A stretch of 64,000 bases of DNA, from NCBI RefSeq assembly GCF_000418365.1, contig NC_021663.1, forward strand, positions 1,736,001 to 1,800,000, written 5' to 3'. Shown here in pieces: positions 1 through 8,770 of this stretch. A program made the position numbers and the translations under genes. Each line of letters opens with the position of its first letter. The stretch's first letter is position 1. The DNA is from Corynebacterium terpenotabidum Y-11 (GTDB lineage Bacteria > Actinomycetota > Actinomycetes > Mycobacteriales > Mycobacteriaceae). The notes below the pieces were generated by a model. That model did not search any database. It saw only the letters and a list, made by a program, of their open reading frames with translations, and was not told the origin of the DNA.

Positions 1-919
1 TGTACTTCCCCCGGTTCCGGTTCCTGCCCTGACCGTTGTTCGCGGTCTGCTGCTTTCCCGGCCGGATCGTCCCGGTGACGGCGTCACCGTGGCGCAGACC
101 GAACTTCCGGACCATCTGGATCGGGACGTAGATGTCGGTTGATCCGGCGTGGTAGCCGGTGGTGCGGATGAAGGCGGTGTTCGCGTCGACGAAGTCGAGG
201 ATGCCGGCGACCGGCGTCGGCGGCTCACTCTGGTTGTTCTGGTTGTTCTGGTTGTCCCGGTTGTCCCGGTTGTCCCGGTTGTCCCGGTTTCCGCCCTGAT
301 TGTCCCGGTTGCGGTTGCGCTCCCGACGGGCAGTGCGGTCGGTGCGATCGGTGCGGTCGTTCGTGGCCGACCGGTTGCGGTCACCGTTGCGGTTCTCGCC
401 ACCCCGCTGGTCCTGCTGGTCCCGGTCCTGATGGTCCTGGCCCCCCTGCCGCGCGTCCTGCGACGCCCCCTGCTGGTCATCACGGCCCCGGTTGCGGCGG
501 TTGCGGCGGTTACGGCGGTTACGGCGGCCGCCGCCCTCGCCCTCCGCCGCCCCCTGCTGGGCGTTGCGACGGTCGCCGCCCTGCCCCTCTGCCGCGGTCC
601 CGGACTTCCGCTCCTCCCCCGTGCTGTGCTGCACGGCCTGCTCCGGGACGGTGGCCTGCGCGGCGTTCCCCGTCGACTGCCCGGTCGGCTGCTCCGTCGG
701 CTGCCCGGCCTCCTTCGTCCGGGACTGCGACGACGAGGCGGAGGCGGCGGCCTTGCCTCCCCCGATACCGGCAGCACTGATCGCGTTGATGAGCTCCCCC
801 TTGCGCAGCCCGGAGGTACCACGGAGGCCCTGGGAGGCGGCGATCTGCTTCAGCTCCGTCAGCTTCAGACTGGCGAGGCCGTCGTTCTGTGCCCTGGAGA
901 CGATGTCAGGCAAAGTCAC
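1..919 (-). CDS. rho: Transcription termination factor Rho, 5' portion (runs off left edge)
   Basis: RNA-dependent hexameric helicase that ends transcription. Only the first 306 codons lie in the window. Translation begins at a GTG preceded at 5 nt by AAAGGA. Residues about 1-45 match the Rho N-terminal helical domain (SLKLTELKQIAASQGL). Then comes a long Arg/Asn/Gly/Gln-rich insertion of roughly 180 residues with runs such as RRNRRNRRN and RDNRDNRDN, typical of high-GC Gram-positive Rho. The cold-shock RNA-binding domain begins at the left edge (GYHAGSTDIYVPIQM, then GDAVTGTIRPGK). The ATPase core is outside. It sits just downstream of thrB, as in C. glutamicum, but is separated from it here by an oppositely oriented acyl-CoA ligase gene. 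Confidence 0.93.
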   Translation of the reverse strand, partial: MTLPDIVSRAQNDGLASLKLTELKQIAASQGLRGTSGLRKGELINAISAAGIGGGKAAASASSSQSRTKEAGQPTEQPTGQSTGNAAQATVPEQAVQHSTGEERKSGTAAEGQGGDRRNAQQGAAEGEGGGRRNRRNRRNRRNRGRDDQQGASQDARQGGQDHQDRDQQDQRGGENRNGDRNRSATNDRTDRTDRTARRERNRNRDNQGGNRDNRDNRDNRDNQNNQNNQSEPPTPVAGILDFVDANTAFIRTTGYHAGSTDIYVPIQMVRKFGLRHGDAVTGTIRPGKQQTANNGQGRNRNRGKY

Positions 920-1311
920 AGGTGTCCTTTCGGTCCACCCCCCGGCAGTGATCATGGGAACGGTTCCGTCCACGGTGTCGCGGTGCTGGAACCGGGGGTG
1001 CCCGTCGGTGACCGGAGACCGCTGCACGGCGGAAGTCTGGTCGCGACGGACGGGACCGGGGGGCGACGCTCTTGTTGAGTCGTCGGATTGTGAGGTGCGG
1101 AGACCGGGGTCGGTATCGCGCCGATGCGCAGGAGCGCAGCGGGGCGGACCCGGGAGTCCGGATGACCGGGCACTACACGGCCGACATCGGCGGCATATGT
1201 GTCAGTGATCGAATCTCAGATGACATCGTATCACTCCCCACCGCCTCCGCTGTGAATCCCGGTACACCCGGCCCGTCGCTTCCGGGGCGGTGATGCCTAT
1301 CCTTGACGGTC
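920..1311. promoter_or_regulatory. Divergent rho / acyl-CoA ligase intergenic region with a probable long rho leader
   Basis: This gap of 392 bp holds no convincing gene. On the minus strand a TACGAT -10-like box (1230 to 1225) would give rho a 5' leader of about 300 nt. The leader RNA is C-rich with few G in several stretches, as expected of a Rho loading site. Autogenous attenuation of rho in its leader is known in other bacteria; here it is inference. A 73-codon minus-strand reading frame (952-1173) lies in this leader but has no supporting features. Confidence 0.4.
1298..1303 (+). promoter_or_regulatory. -10 box of a probable leaderless promoter for the acyl-CoA ligase
   Basis: TATCCT lies 8 nt before the ATG at 1312, the spacing expected when transcription begins at the start codon. 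No Shine-Dalgarno sequence precedes the ATG. This favours ATG 1312 over the in-frame TTG at 1303, which overlaps the box. Confidence 0.5.
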
Positions 1312-3063
1312 ATGGAGGACCAGACACCTACCCCGGCACCGGCACCTGTCCACTCGACGATGCCGGTGATCCCCTACTCCCTGTCCCGGATCCTGGAGTA
1401 CGGGCGACTGGTCCACGCGGCATCGACCGTCACCACCTACCGGGGCATGAGTTCTGAGCAGTACACCTTCGCCGCTCTCGGGGCCCGCGCCGCCGCCCTC
1501 GCCCACGCCCTGACCGACCTCACCGGCGTCCGGATCGGCGACCGCGTCGGCACGATGATGCCGAACGTCTCCGAACACCTCGAGGTCCTGTTCGCCGCGG
1601 GGTCGATGGGGGCGGTGTTCCAACCGCTCAATCCGTACCTCATGGGCGACCAGATCAGCCACGTCATCAACCACGCCGATGACCGGGTCATCGTCCTGCA
1701 CCCCGAGTACGCCGATATCCTCCTCCCCCGGCTGCCCGACTGCCCGAGGGTCCACACCCTGCTCGTCACCGGTGACGACGTGGAGGTCCGGGCGGTGGCG
1801 GCGACGGTCCCCGACGGGGTCCGCGTCCTCAGCTACGAAGCCGCCCTGGACGGTCGCCCCACCCACTACGCCTGGCCGGATCTCCCGGAGACGGCACCCG
1901 TGGCACTGTGCTACTCCACCGGCACCACCGGAGCGCCGAAGGGGGTCGTCTACTCCCACCGGTCGATGTGGGTACACGCGATGAACATCCGGACCGTCGA
2001 TTCCCTGGCGATCCGCAACGGCGAACGCTTCCTGTGCGTCGTCCCGGTTTTCCATGTCCTGAGCTGGGGTGTCCCGGTCGCCGCCCTGATGGCCGGCACA
2101 CGTCTGATCCTGCCCGGCGGAGATTCCTCCCCGGAGCATCTCTCCTACGTCATCGCGGACGCCATGCCACTGCGAGCCCACGGGGCCCCGACCGTGTGGA
2201 CCCAGCTGATCGTCCACTACGAGAAGAATCCGCCGGAGAAAATGAGCCTGCGCGAGATCATCTCCGGCGGGTCGACGGTCGCCCCGGCACTGATCACCGC
2301 CTGGGAGGAACGCTACGGTGTCGACATGACCCACACCTGGGGGATGACGGAGACCGGACCGGTCGGAACTGTCGCCCGTCCCCCGTCCGGTGTTGGCGGC
2401 GCTGCCCGGCAGACCTACCGGGAGAGCCAGGGTCGCTTCCCCGTCGGAATGCAGTACCGTGTCGTCGACGACGCCGGGGTTCCGCTCACCGCCAATGACC
2501 GGTCCAGCGGGGAGATCCAGGTCCGCGGCAACTCCGTCACCGCGTCCTACTACCGCTCCCCATCTGAAGAGGGCGGCGCGACCGCGTTCTTCCGGGGCGA
2601 GGCGGTGGAAGGCGCCACCGACAGATTCACCGACGACGGGTGGCTGCGTACCGGTGACGTGGGGACGATCACCCGGGACGGGTTCCTCACCGTCCACGAC
2701 CGGCAGTCCGACATCATCCGCTCCGGTGGCGAATGGATCTACTCCGCCACCCTGGAGAACCTCATCATGGCGTCCCCTGTCGTCGCCGAGGCCGCGGTGA
2801 TCGGCATGCCCGACCCCGACTGGGGAGAGCGGCCGCTGGCCATTGTCGTCGTCATCCCCGGAGCCACTCCCGGCCGGTCGACGGCCGAGGAGATCGCCGC
2901 CCTGGTCGCCACCCGAACCCCCCGGTGGATGGTGCCGGAGAACTGGACATTCGTCGACAGCCTGGACCACACCTCGGTCGGGAAGTTCGACAAGAAGGAC
3001 ATGCGGTCCCACCTCCACCGCGGCGATTTCGACATCATCCGGCTGGCCCGCGGCGACCACTGA
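1312..3063 (+). CDS. Fatty-acyl-CoA synthetase (AMP-binding family, FadD-like)
   Basis: ATP-dependent ligase of about 583 residues that should activate a medium- or long-chain fatty acid to acyl-CoA through an acyl-adenylate. The P-loop-like A3 motif YSTGTTGAPKGV is near residue 200. The adenylate-binding motif is THTWGMTETGP and the hinge region is GWLRTGDVGTITRDGFLTVHDR. The C-terminal catalytic lysine lies in SVGKFDKKDM. Gene and thrB converge with 7 bp between stops. Together with the acyl-CoA dehydrogenase near 56 kb it suggests fatty-acid use. Chain length and whether it feeds oxidation or lipid synthesis cannot be read from sequence. Confidence 0.88.
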   Translation: MEDQTPTPAPAPVHSTMPVIPYSLSRILEYGRLVHAASTVTTYRGMSSEQYTFAALGARAAALAHALTDLTGVRIGDRVGTMMPNVSEHLEVLFAAGSMGAVFQPLNPYLMGDQISHVINHADDRVIVLHPEYADILLPRLPDCPRVHTLLVTGDDVEVRAVAATVPDGVRVLSYEAALDGRPTHYAWPDLPETAPVALCYSTGTTGAPKGVVYSHRSMWVHAMNIRTVDSLAIRNGERFLCVVPVFHVLSWGVPVAALMAGTRLILPGGDSSPEHLSYVIADAMPLRAHGAPTVWTQLIVHYEKNPPEKMSLREIISGGSTVAPALITAWEERYGVDMTHTWGMTETGPVGTVARPPSGVGGAARQTYRESQGRFPVGMQYRVVDDAGVPLTANDRSSGEIQVRGNSVTASYYRSPSEEGGATAFFRGEAVEGATDRFTDDGWLRTGDVGTITRDGFLTVHDRQSDIIRSGGEWIYSATLENLIMASPVVAEAAVIGMPDPDWGERPLAIVVVIPGATPGRSTAEEIAALVATRTPRWMVPENWTFVDSLDHTSVGKFDKKDMRSHLHRGDFDIIRLARGDH

Positions 3064-3070
3064 CCGGTGA

Positions 3071-4030
3071 TCAGGACGAGGTGACCGTCACCCTCACCCG
3101 GTCGCCCGCCGCAGTCTCCAGGACCCGCAGGCCCCGTCCCCGCGCCTCATCGAGCAGCGCCGGGTCCACCGGCTCCGTCGACAGCACCATCACCGTCGGA
3201 CCAGCCCCGGAGAGGAAGGCCGGGTAGTCGAGATTGCGCAACCGGTTGACCCACTCCGAGGACACCGGCAGGACCTCCGCCCGGTACGGCTGGTGCAGCC
3301 GGTCACGGGTCGCCTCCCACAGCAGTGCAGGCTGCCGGGACAGGGCCACCGGCAACAGTGCCGCCCGGGAGACGTTGAACCGGGCGTCCAGGTGGGAGAC
3401 ATCACTGGGCAGCACCCGGCGGACCACCTCGGTACTGGCATGGAAGTCCGGGATGATGGCGGTGGCCCGCACACCCTCGTGGACCGGCACACCCACCGCC
3501 CGGTACTCCGGGGCGCTGCGCCCGTCGACGGGGATATTCGTCCAGGAGACCACCCCGCCACCGAGCACACTGGCGGCGGCGTTGTCCGGATGCCCCTCGA
3601 AAGACGCCGCCAGCTGGATCACCGTGGCATCGTCGAGGGCCCCGGCCGGACGCTCCGGCGTCGGGTCCCCGGCCAGAGCGGAGGCCGCGACCACTCCGGC
3701 GACCGCCGCAGCCGCGGAAGAACCGAGCCCCCGGGAATGGGGGATGACGTTCCGACAGGTGATCTTCAGTCCACGGACCGTCACACCGGCCTCGCGCAAT
3801 CCGGCACGCACAGCGCGGACCACGAGGTGCCGTTCATCGAGCGGCACCTCGTCCTCACCTTCGCCGCTGACGGTGACGTCCAGGCCGGCGTCCGTGGCCT
3901 CGACCTCAACCTCGTCGTAGAGGCCGATGGCCAGTCCCAGGGTGTCGAAACCAGGGCCGAGATTCGCGCTGGACGCCGGGACCGTGACGGTCACGGTACG
4001 GCCCACTGCCACCTCCCGCGTGTCCGCCAT
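3071..4030 (-). CDS. thrB: Homoserine kinase
   Basis: Phosphorylates homoserine to O-phosphohomoserine in threonine biosynthesis. The 319-residue product is a GHMP kinase: N-terminal substrate region [18 protein letters not shown], the ATP-binding glycine/serine loop [16 protein letters not shown] near residue 100, and a C-terminal [11 protein letters not shown] motif. Length matches C. glutamicum ThrB (about 309). The ATG overlaps the hom stop by one base (TGATG), so the two are translationally coupled in a hom-thrB operon. Confidence 0.96.
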   Translation of the reverse strand: MADTREVAVGRTVTVTVPASSANLGPGFDTLGLAIGLYDEVEVEATDAGLDVTVSGEGEDEVPLDERHLVVRAVRAGLREAGVTVRGLKITCRNVIPHSRGLGSSAAAAVAGVVAASALAGDPTPERPAGALDDATVIQLAASFEGHPDNAAASVLGGGVVSWTNIPVDGRSAPEYRAVGVPVHEGVRATAIIPDFHASTEVVRRVLPSDVSHLDARFNVSRAALLPVALSRQPALLWEATRDRLHQPYRAEVLPVSSEWVNRLRNLDYPAFLSGAGPTVMVLSTEPVDPALLDEARGRGLRVLETAAGDRVRVTVTSS

Positions 4031-5340
4031 CAGTTGCCTTCCATCCGGATCACGCTGCGGACGTTCTTCACGGCGTCCAGCTTCTTGAGCGCGTCCACGG
4101 TGGACTCCAGGGCCCGCTCCGCGGCATGGTGGGTGATGACGACGAGCCGGGCGCCCTCGGAGTGCTCCTCCTGCCGGACGGTCTTGATCGACACCGTGTT
4201 GGCGGCGAACGTCGAGGCGACCTCGGCGAGGACGCCCGGGCGGTCCTGGACGGTCATGTCGACGTGGTACCGCGTGCGCACCTCACCGAAATCGGCGATC
4301 GGAAGATTCGCATAGGTCGACATCCCCGGAGCACGGCCACCGTGGACCACGTTGCGCGCCGCGGCGACGACGTCGCCGAGGACGGCGGACGCTGTGGGCG
4401 CACCACCTGCCCCGTTGCCGTAGAACATCAGGCGGCCCGCGTACTCGGCAACAACGAAGATCGCGTTGAAGGACTCCGAGACCGAGGCCAGCGGGTGGCT
4501 CAGCGGAACCAGGGTGGGGTACACCCGGGCGGAGATGGACTCCGCACCGGACTCATCGACGAGCCGCTCACAGATCGCCAGCAGCTTGACGGTGCATCCG
4601 GCGGCCTTCGCCGCGCTGATGTCCTCGGCGGTGATGTCCCGGATCCCCTCACAGTGCACGTCGTCGGAGGTGACCGGCGAGTGGAAGGCGAGGGAGGCGA
4701 GGATCGCCGCCTTGGACGCGGCGTCGTACCCGTCGACATCGGCGGAGGGGTCGGCCTCGGCGTAGCCGAGCTCGGTGGCTTCGGCCAGCATCTCGTCGTA
4801 GGACGCGCCGCGCTTGTCCATCGCGTCGAGGATGAAGTTCGTGGTGCCGTTGACGATGCCCATCACCTGGTTGACCTTGTCACCGGCCAGGGAGCGTCGC
4901 AGCGGACCGACCACCGGGATGGCGGCGGCGACAGCCGCCTCGAAGAACAGGTCCGCTCCGGAAGAGTCCGCAGCCTCCGACAGTTCATCGGCGTGGGCGG
5001 CGACGAGCGCTTTGTTGGCGGTGACGACTGACTTGCCTGCCTTCAGTGCGGCGAGCACGACAGTCCGGGGGTAGTCGATCCCGCCGATGACCTCGATCAC
5101 CAGGTCGATGTCGTCACGCTTGACCAGGCTGAGTGCGTCATCGGTGAGCAGGGCGGCGTCCACCCCGTCACGGGGCTTGGTCAGGTCGGACACGGCGACG
5201 CCCCGGACCTCCAGGCGGCCGCCGATCCGGGCGGTGAAGTCCTGCTCCGCCTCGCCGAGGATGCGCAGCACCTCCCGTCCGACAGTTCCCATGCCCAGCA
5301 GTGCGACGCCGACGGTCGGGGCAGTGTTCTCTTCAGCCAT
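4030..5340 (-). CDS. hom: Homoserine dehydrogenase
   Basis: Reduces aspartate semialdehyde to homoserine with NAD(P)H, the branch point to threonine, methionine and isoleucine. The 436-residue protein has an N-terminal Rossmann domain ([18 protein letters not shown]), the catalytic/substrate region ([33 protein letters not shown]) and a C-terminal ACT domain ([20 protein letters not shown]) that in C. glutamicum mediates threonine feedback inhibition. It follows lysA after 65 bp. This gap contains possible -10 elements but no clear McbR-type operator. Confidence 0.97.
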   Translation of the reverse strand: MAEENTAPTVGVALLGMGTVGREVLRILGEAEQDFTARIGGRLEVRGVAVSDLTKPRDGVDAALLTDDALSLVKRDDIDLVIEVIGGIDYPRTVVLAALKAGKSVVTANKALVAAHADELSEAADSSGADLFFEAAVAAAIPVVGPLRRSLAGDKVNQVMGIVNGTTNFILDAMDKRGASYDEMLAEATELGYAEADPSADVDGYDAASKAAILASLAFHSPVTSDDVHCEGIRDITAEDISAAKAAGCTVKLLAICERLVDESGAESISARVYPTLVPLSHPLASVSESFNAIFVVAEYAGRLMFYGNGAGGAPTASAVLGDVVAAARNVVHGGRAPGMSTYANLPIADFGEVRTRYHVDMTVQDRPGVLAEVASTFAANTVSIKTVRQEEHSEGARLVVITHHAAERALESTVDALKKLDAVKNVRSVIRMEGN

Positions 5341-5405
5341 ATCTCTTCCCGTGGATTGTTGGTGCGGGGTACGCAGGTGTTTTACGTGTCGATGATAAAC
5401 GACGG

Positions 5406-6839
5406 TCAGCCCGGCATGTTCTCCGGCATGTTCTCCGGCATGTTCTCTAGTGCCAGCACATCGGCCACTGTCTCCCGCCGGATCATCACCCGCGAGGCTC
5501 CGTCTCCGACGACGACCACCGGTGGCCGGGTCAGCATGTTGTACCGGGAGGACATCATGTAGCAGTACGCACCAGTGGCGGGGACCGCGAGAATGTCGCC
5601 GGCGACGATGTCGTCGGGCATCAGCGCATCGTTGATGAGGATGTCTCCGGACTCGCAGTGGCTGCCCACCACCCGGGTCGGCACGAGCGTCCCGGTGGCG
5701 TGCCGGTTCGCCAGCCGGCAGTCGTACTCCGCCTGGTAGAGCGCGGGGCGAATATTGTCACTCATCCCGCCGTCGACGGACAGGTACCGACGCACCGTGT
5801 CATCCGAGGTATGGACGTCCTTGACGGTGCCGACGGTGTACAGGGTCACCGTCGACGGACCGGCGATGGCACGGCCCGGCTCCACATTGAGGTTCGGGGA
5901 ATCAATGCCCCGCTCCGCCGCGGCCTGGCGGACCCGACGCAGCAGGTCGGAAGCGACCGTCTCCACATCGAGTTCCTCCTGGTCGGGGGTGTAGGCGATG
6001 CCGTATCCGCCGCCGAGATCCAGGGTGTCGAGGGCGGACGCGTCGGCCGACTCCTCCCCCAGCTCGTCGAGGAGCCGCGCCCACAGACCCAGCAACCGGT
6101 CGGCGGCCAGACCGAAACCGTCGGCCTCGAAGACCTGGGAACCGACATGGCAGTGCAGACCGCGCAGCCGCATCCCGGCGGCATCCGCCACGGCCAGACA
6201 CGCCCGTTCCGCGGAGCCGGACGCCAGGGAGAACCCGAACTTCTGGTCCTCATGGCTGGTGGCGATGAACTCATGGGTGTCGACATGGACGCCGGGCTTC
6301 ACCCGGACCAGGACATCCTGGGTCACTCCGGCCGCCGTCGCAACCTCGCTGAGTCGACCGATCTCCTCGACCGAATCAATGACGATCAGTTCCACCCCGG
6401 CCTGCACCGCGACCGTGAGGAAAGCCACGGACTTGTTGTTGCCGTGCACGGTGATCCGCTCCGCCGGGAACCCGGCGGCCAGCGCGATCTCGAGCTCCCC
6501 CTGGCTGGCCACGTCGAGGGCGAGCCCCTCCTCCGCGACCCACCGGGCGACAGTGACGGACAGGAACGCCTTGGAGGCGTAGTGGACGTACTGTCCTCCC
6601 TCGAAGGCGGCGGCGAGCCGTCGGCACCGGGACCGGAAATCGGCCTCGTCCATGACGAAGACCGGGGTGCCGTAGGTCTCCACCAGCTCGGTCACCGGCA
6701 CCCCGCCGAGTTCCAGTTCACCGGACGTGCGGACTCTGGCTGACCCCGGAAAGACGTGCGTGGGCAGCGTATTGAATTCCTCCAGGGTGGTCGTGCGCTG
6801 ACGCAGCGGCACCTGGGGCAGATGGACCTCGGGATCCAC
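5406..6839 (-). CDS. lysA: Diaminopimelate decarboxylase
   Basis: PLP enzyme that decarboxylates meso-diaminopimelate to L-lysine, the last step of lysine synthesis. About 477 residues. The PLP lysine is in [27 protein letters not shown] and the C-terminal [14 protein letters not shown] follow. Two GTG codons are possible: 6845, overlapping the argS stop, and 6839, which has the better 7-nt spacing from AAAGGA. The open frame extends about 270 codons upstream, but that part is argS read in the wrong frame. The C-terminus ends in a small repeat, [12 protein letters not shown], from three 12-bp copies at 5411-5446. It is coupled to argS, as in C. glutamicum. Confidence 0.95.
   Translation of the reverse strand: MDPEVHLPQVPLRQRTTTLEEFNTLPTHVFPGSARVRTSGELELGGVPVTELVETYGTPVFVMDEADFRSRCRRLAAAFEGGQYVHYASKAFLSVTVARWVAEEGLALDVASQGELEIALAAGFPAERITVHGNNKSVAFLTVAVQAGVELIVIDSVEEIGRLSEVATAAGVTQDVLVRVKPGVHVDTHEFIATSHEDQKFGFSLASGSAERACLAVADAAGMRLRGLHCHVGSQVFEADGFGLAADRLLGLWARLLDELGEESADASALDTLDLGGGYGIAYTPDQEELDVETVASDLLRRVRQAAAERGIDSPNLNVEPGRAIAGPSTVTLYTVGTVKDVHTSDDTVRRYLSVDGGMSDNIRPALYQAEYDCRLANRHATGTLVPTRVVGSHCESGDILINDALMPDDIVAGDILAVPATGAYCYMMSSRYNMLTRPPVVVVGDGASRVMIRRETVADVLALENMPENMPENMPG
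5411..5446. repeat. 12-bp triplicated repeat at the lysA 3' end
   Basis: Three perfect copies of CCGGCATGTTCT occur in tandem. They lie in the last codons of lysA and add an MPEN-type repeat to the protein's C-terminus. The in-frame unit length means slippage would not break the gene. Confidence 0.85.
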
Positions 6840-6841
6840 GG

Positions 6842-8518
6842 TCACATCCTTTCGGGGGCGGAGACGCCGAGCACGCCGAGGGCGTTGCCCAGAGTCACCC
6901 GGGTGGCGGTCGCCAGAGCGAGGCGGGCGAGGAAGACCGGGGCGGTGTCCGCGCCGGTGGGCTCGTCGTTCTTCGGCAGAATCTGGCAGGAGTCGTAGAA
7001 CCGGTGGAACGTGCCGGCCAAGTGCTCGGCGTAGCGGGCCACCCGGTGGGGCTCGCGCAGCTCCGCAGCGGTCTTCAGGACCTCCGGGAACTCGCCGAGG
7101 GTACGGATGAGATCGCCCTCCCGGTCGTGGGACAGAGTGCCGAGATCCAGGGTGGAGAGATCCTCCGGCAGGCGGACACCGTTCTCTGCCGCCTTGCGCG
7201 CCAGGGAGCACAGCCGGGCGTGCCCGTACTGGACGTAAAACACGGGGTTGTCGTTGGTCTGGCTCGCCCACAGGTCCATGTCGATGTCCAGGGAGGAATC
7301 CACCGAGGACCGGATCAGCGCGTACCGGGCGGCGTCCACCCCGATGGCTTCGACAAGGTCGTCGAGGGTGATCACGGTGCCGGCACGCTTGGACATCCGC
7401 ACGGCCTTGCCGTCGCGGACCAGATTCACCATCTGACCGATGAGCACCTCGACCTGCGTCGGATCGTAGCCCAGCGCGGCGGCGGCGGCCTTGAGACGCG
7501 CGATGTAGCCGTGGTGGTCGGCGCCGAGCATGTAGATGCACAGGTCGTGGCCGCGCTCGATCTTGTCGGCGATATAGGCGATGTCCCCGGCGATATAGGC
7601 GGCGTTGCCGTCGGACTTGATGACGACGCGGTCCTTGTCGTCCCCGAAGTCGGAGCTGCGCAGCCACCAGGCGCCGTCCGCCTCGTAGAGGTTGCCGTTA
7701 TCCTTGAGCGTTCCAATGGCCTTGTCCACGGCACCGGACTCGAACAGCGCATTCTCGTGGAAGTAGACGTCGAACTCGGTACCGAACTCGGCGAGGGTCC
7801 GCTTGATGTGGGCGAACATCAGCTCCACACCCTGGGACCGGAAGATCTCCTGGATCTCCTCGTCGGAGTGGTCCGCCCAGTCCGGGGTGGCCGCAGTGAC
7901 CTGGGCGGCGATATCGGCGATGTAGTCTCCGCCGTACCCGTCCTCCGGCGCGGCGTCCCCCTTGGCCGCGGCCACGAGTGAGCGTGCGAAACGGTCGATC
8001 TGGGTGCCGTGGTCGTTGAAGTAGTACTCGCGGGTGACCTGGGCACCGCGGGCAGTGAGGATCCGGCCCAACGAGTCGCCGACGGCTGCCCACCGGGTAC
8101 CGCCGAGGTGGATCGGGCCGGTGGGGTTGGCGGACACGAACTCCAGGTTGATCCGCTGGTCGGCGTAATCGTCACCGGTACCGTAGGACGCACCGGCGCC
8201 GAGAATGTCGGTGACGAGGCGCCCCTGGGCGTCCGCCGCGAGCCGGATATTGATGAACCCCGGGCCGGCGATCGTGGCCTCGTCGATGCCGTCGGTGGCG
8301 GCCAGCGCCTCGGCGATCCACGTGGCGAGCTCGCGGGGGTTGGTCCCGGCCTTCTTCGCAGTCTGCAGTGCGATATTGGTCGCGTAGTCTCCGTGCTCCG
8401 GGTTGCGCGGACGCTCGACGACCGGCTGGTCGGGCACCACGGACGCATCGAAGCTGTGGTCGGTGAGCACGGTGCGGGCGGCACCGGCGATAAGGACGGA
8501 AAGATCTGCGGGAGTCAC
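6842..8518 (-). CDS. argS: Arginyl-tRNA synthetase
   Basis: Charges tRNA-Arg with arginine. Class I synthetase of about 558 residues (C. glutamicum ArgS about 550) with the HIGH-like motif ([20 protein letters not shown]), a KMSKS-like loop ([19 protein letters not shown]) and a C-terminal anticodon-binding domain ending [26 protein letters not shown] 8518 is chosen because the product then begins VTPADLS like C. glutamicum ArgS, and because TAGTCT (8532 to 8527) is 8 nt upstream, giving a leaderless mRNA; an upstream TTG at 8536 is rejected. First gene of the argS-lysA operon and divergent from a tRNA-Arg gene. In C. glutamicum this promoter responds to arginine and lysine; that is not visible here. 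Confidence 0.96.
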   Translation of the reverse strand: MTPADLSVLIAGAARTVLTDHSFDASVVPDQPVVERPRNPEHGDYATNIALQTAKKAGTNPRELATWIAEALAATDGIDEATIAGPGFINIRLAADAQGRLVTDILGAGASYGTGDDYADQRINLEFVSANPTGPIHLGGTRWAAVGDSLGRILTARGAQVTREYYFNDHGTQIDRFARSLVAAAKGDAAPEDGYGGDYIADIAAQVTAATPDWADHSDEEIQEIFRSQGVELMFAHIKRTLAEFGTEFDVYFHENALFESGAVDKAIGTLKDNGNLYEADGAWWLRSSDFGDDKDRVVIKSDGNAAYIAGDIAYIADKIERGHDLCIYMLGADHHGYIARLKAAAAALGYDPTQVEVLIGQMVNLVRDGKAVRMSKRAGTVITLDDLVEAIGVDAARYALIRSSVDSSLDIDMDLWASQTNDNPVFYVQYGHARLCSLARKAAENGVRLPEDLSTLDLGTLSHDREGDLIRTLGEFPEVLKTAAELREPHRVARYAEHLAGTFHRFYDSCQILPKNDEPTGADTAPVFLARLALATATRVTLGNALGVLGVSAPERM

Positions 8519-8526
8519 AGTGGACG

Positions 8527-8532
8527 AGACTA
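8527..8532 (-). promoter_or_regulatory. -10 box of the argS-lysA promoter
   Basis: TAGTCT on the minus strand lies 8 nt before the argS GTG. The spacing predicts a leaderless transcript and fixes the argS start. Confidence 0.5.
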
Positions 8533-8606
8533 CCAACGCCGATGTCCCTGACCGGAATCACACCCGTGTTGTCCGGGCAGTTTGCGGCGACGGCACCACG
8601 CGGTGC

Positions 8607-8612
8607 TATAGT
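8607..8612 (+). promoter_or_regulatory. -10 box of the tRNA-Arg promoter
   Basis: TATAGT lies 10 nt before the first base of the tRNA. The -35 region (around TTTGCG, 8581-8586) is weak and spaced longer than 17 bp. Confidence 0.5.
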
Positions 8613-8622
8613 TCTCGGCATT

Positions 8623-8695
8623 GCCTCCGTAGCTCAGGGGATAGAGCACTGGTTTCCGGTACCAGCGGTCGGACGTTCGAATCGTCTCGGGGGCA
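8623..8695 (+). tRNA. tRNA-Arg (anticodon CCG)
   Basis: A complete cloverleaf folds. The acceptor stem GCCTCCG pairs with CGGGGGC (one G-U pair), discriminator A. The D stem is GCTC/GAGC. The anticodon stem CTGGT/ACCAG encloses loop TTCCGGT with anticodon CCG at 8656-8658, reading CGG. The T stem GGACG/CGTCT carries TTCGAAT. CCA is not encoded. The tRNA sits divergently upstream of argS, the enzyme that charges it, as in C. glutamicum. Confidence 0.95.
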
Positions 8696-8703
8696 CAATC
8701 GCG

Positions 8704-8731
8704 AAGCCCTGGTCATGTGACCAGGGCTTTG
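8704..8731 (+). terminator. Intrinsic terminator after tRNA-Arg
   Basis: AAGCCCTGGTCA pairs perfectly with TGACCAGGGCTT, a 12-bp stem with minimal loop followed by a short T run. It lies 8 nt after the tRNA and faces the convergent ATPase gene. Confidence 0.75.
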
Positions 8732-8770
8732 CGCGTTGCCCAGGACCCTACGGGGCCTGCGTCGACACCC

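Noticed and set aside
491..530. CRISPR-like short repeats
   Set aside because: The 9-bp repeats are in-frame coding repeats of rho without spacers. No array or cas gene is in the window.
1297..3060. Minus-strand open frame antisense to the acyl-CoA ligase
   Set aside because: Product is Gly/Asp/Val-rich with no motif, while the plus-strand frame has all AMP-binding motifs.
5341..5405. McbR-type operator or leader-peptide attenuator before hom
   Set aside because: No TAGAC-N6-GTCTA site and no short ORF rich in Thr/Ile codons is visible in the 65-bp gap.
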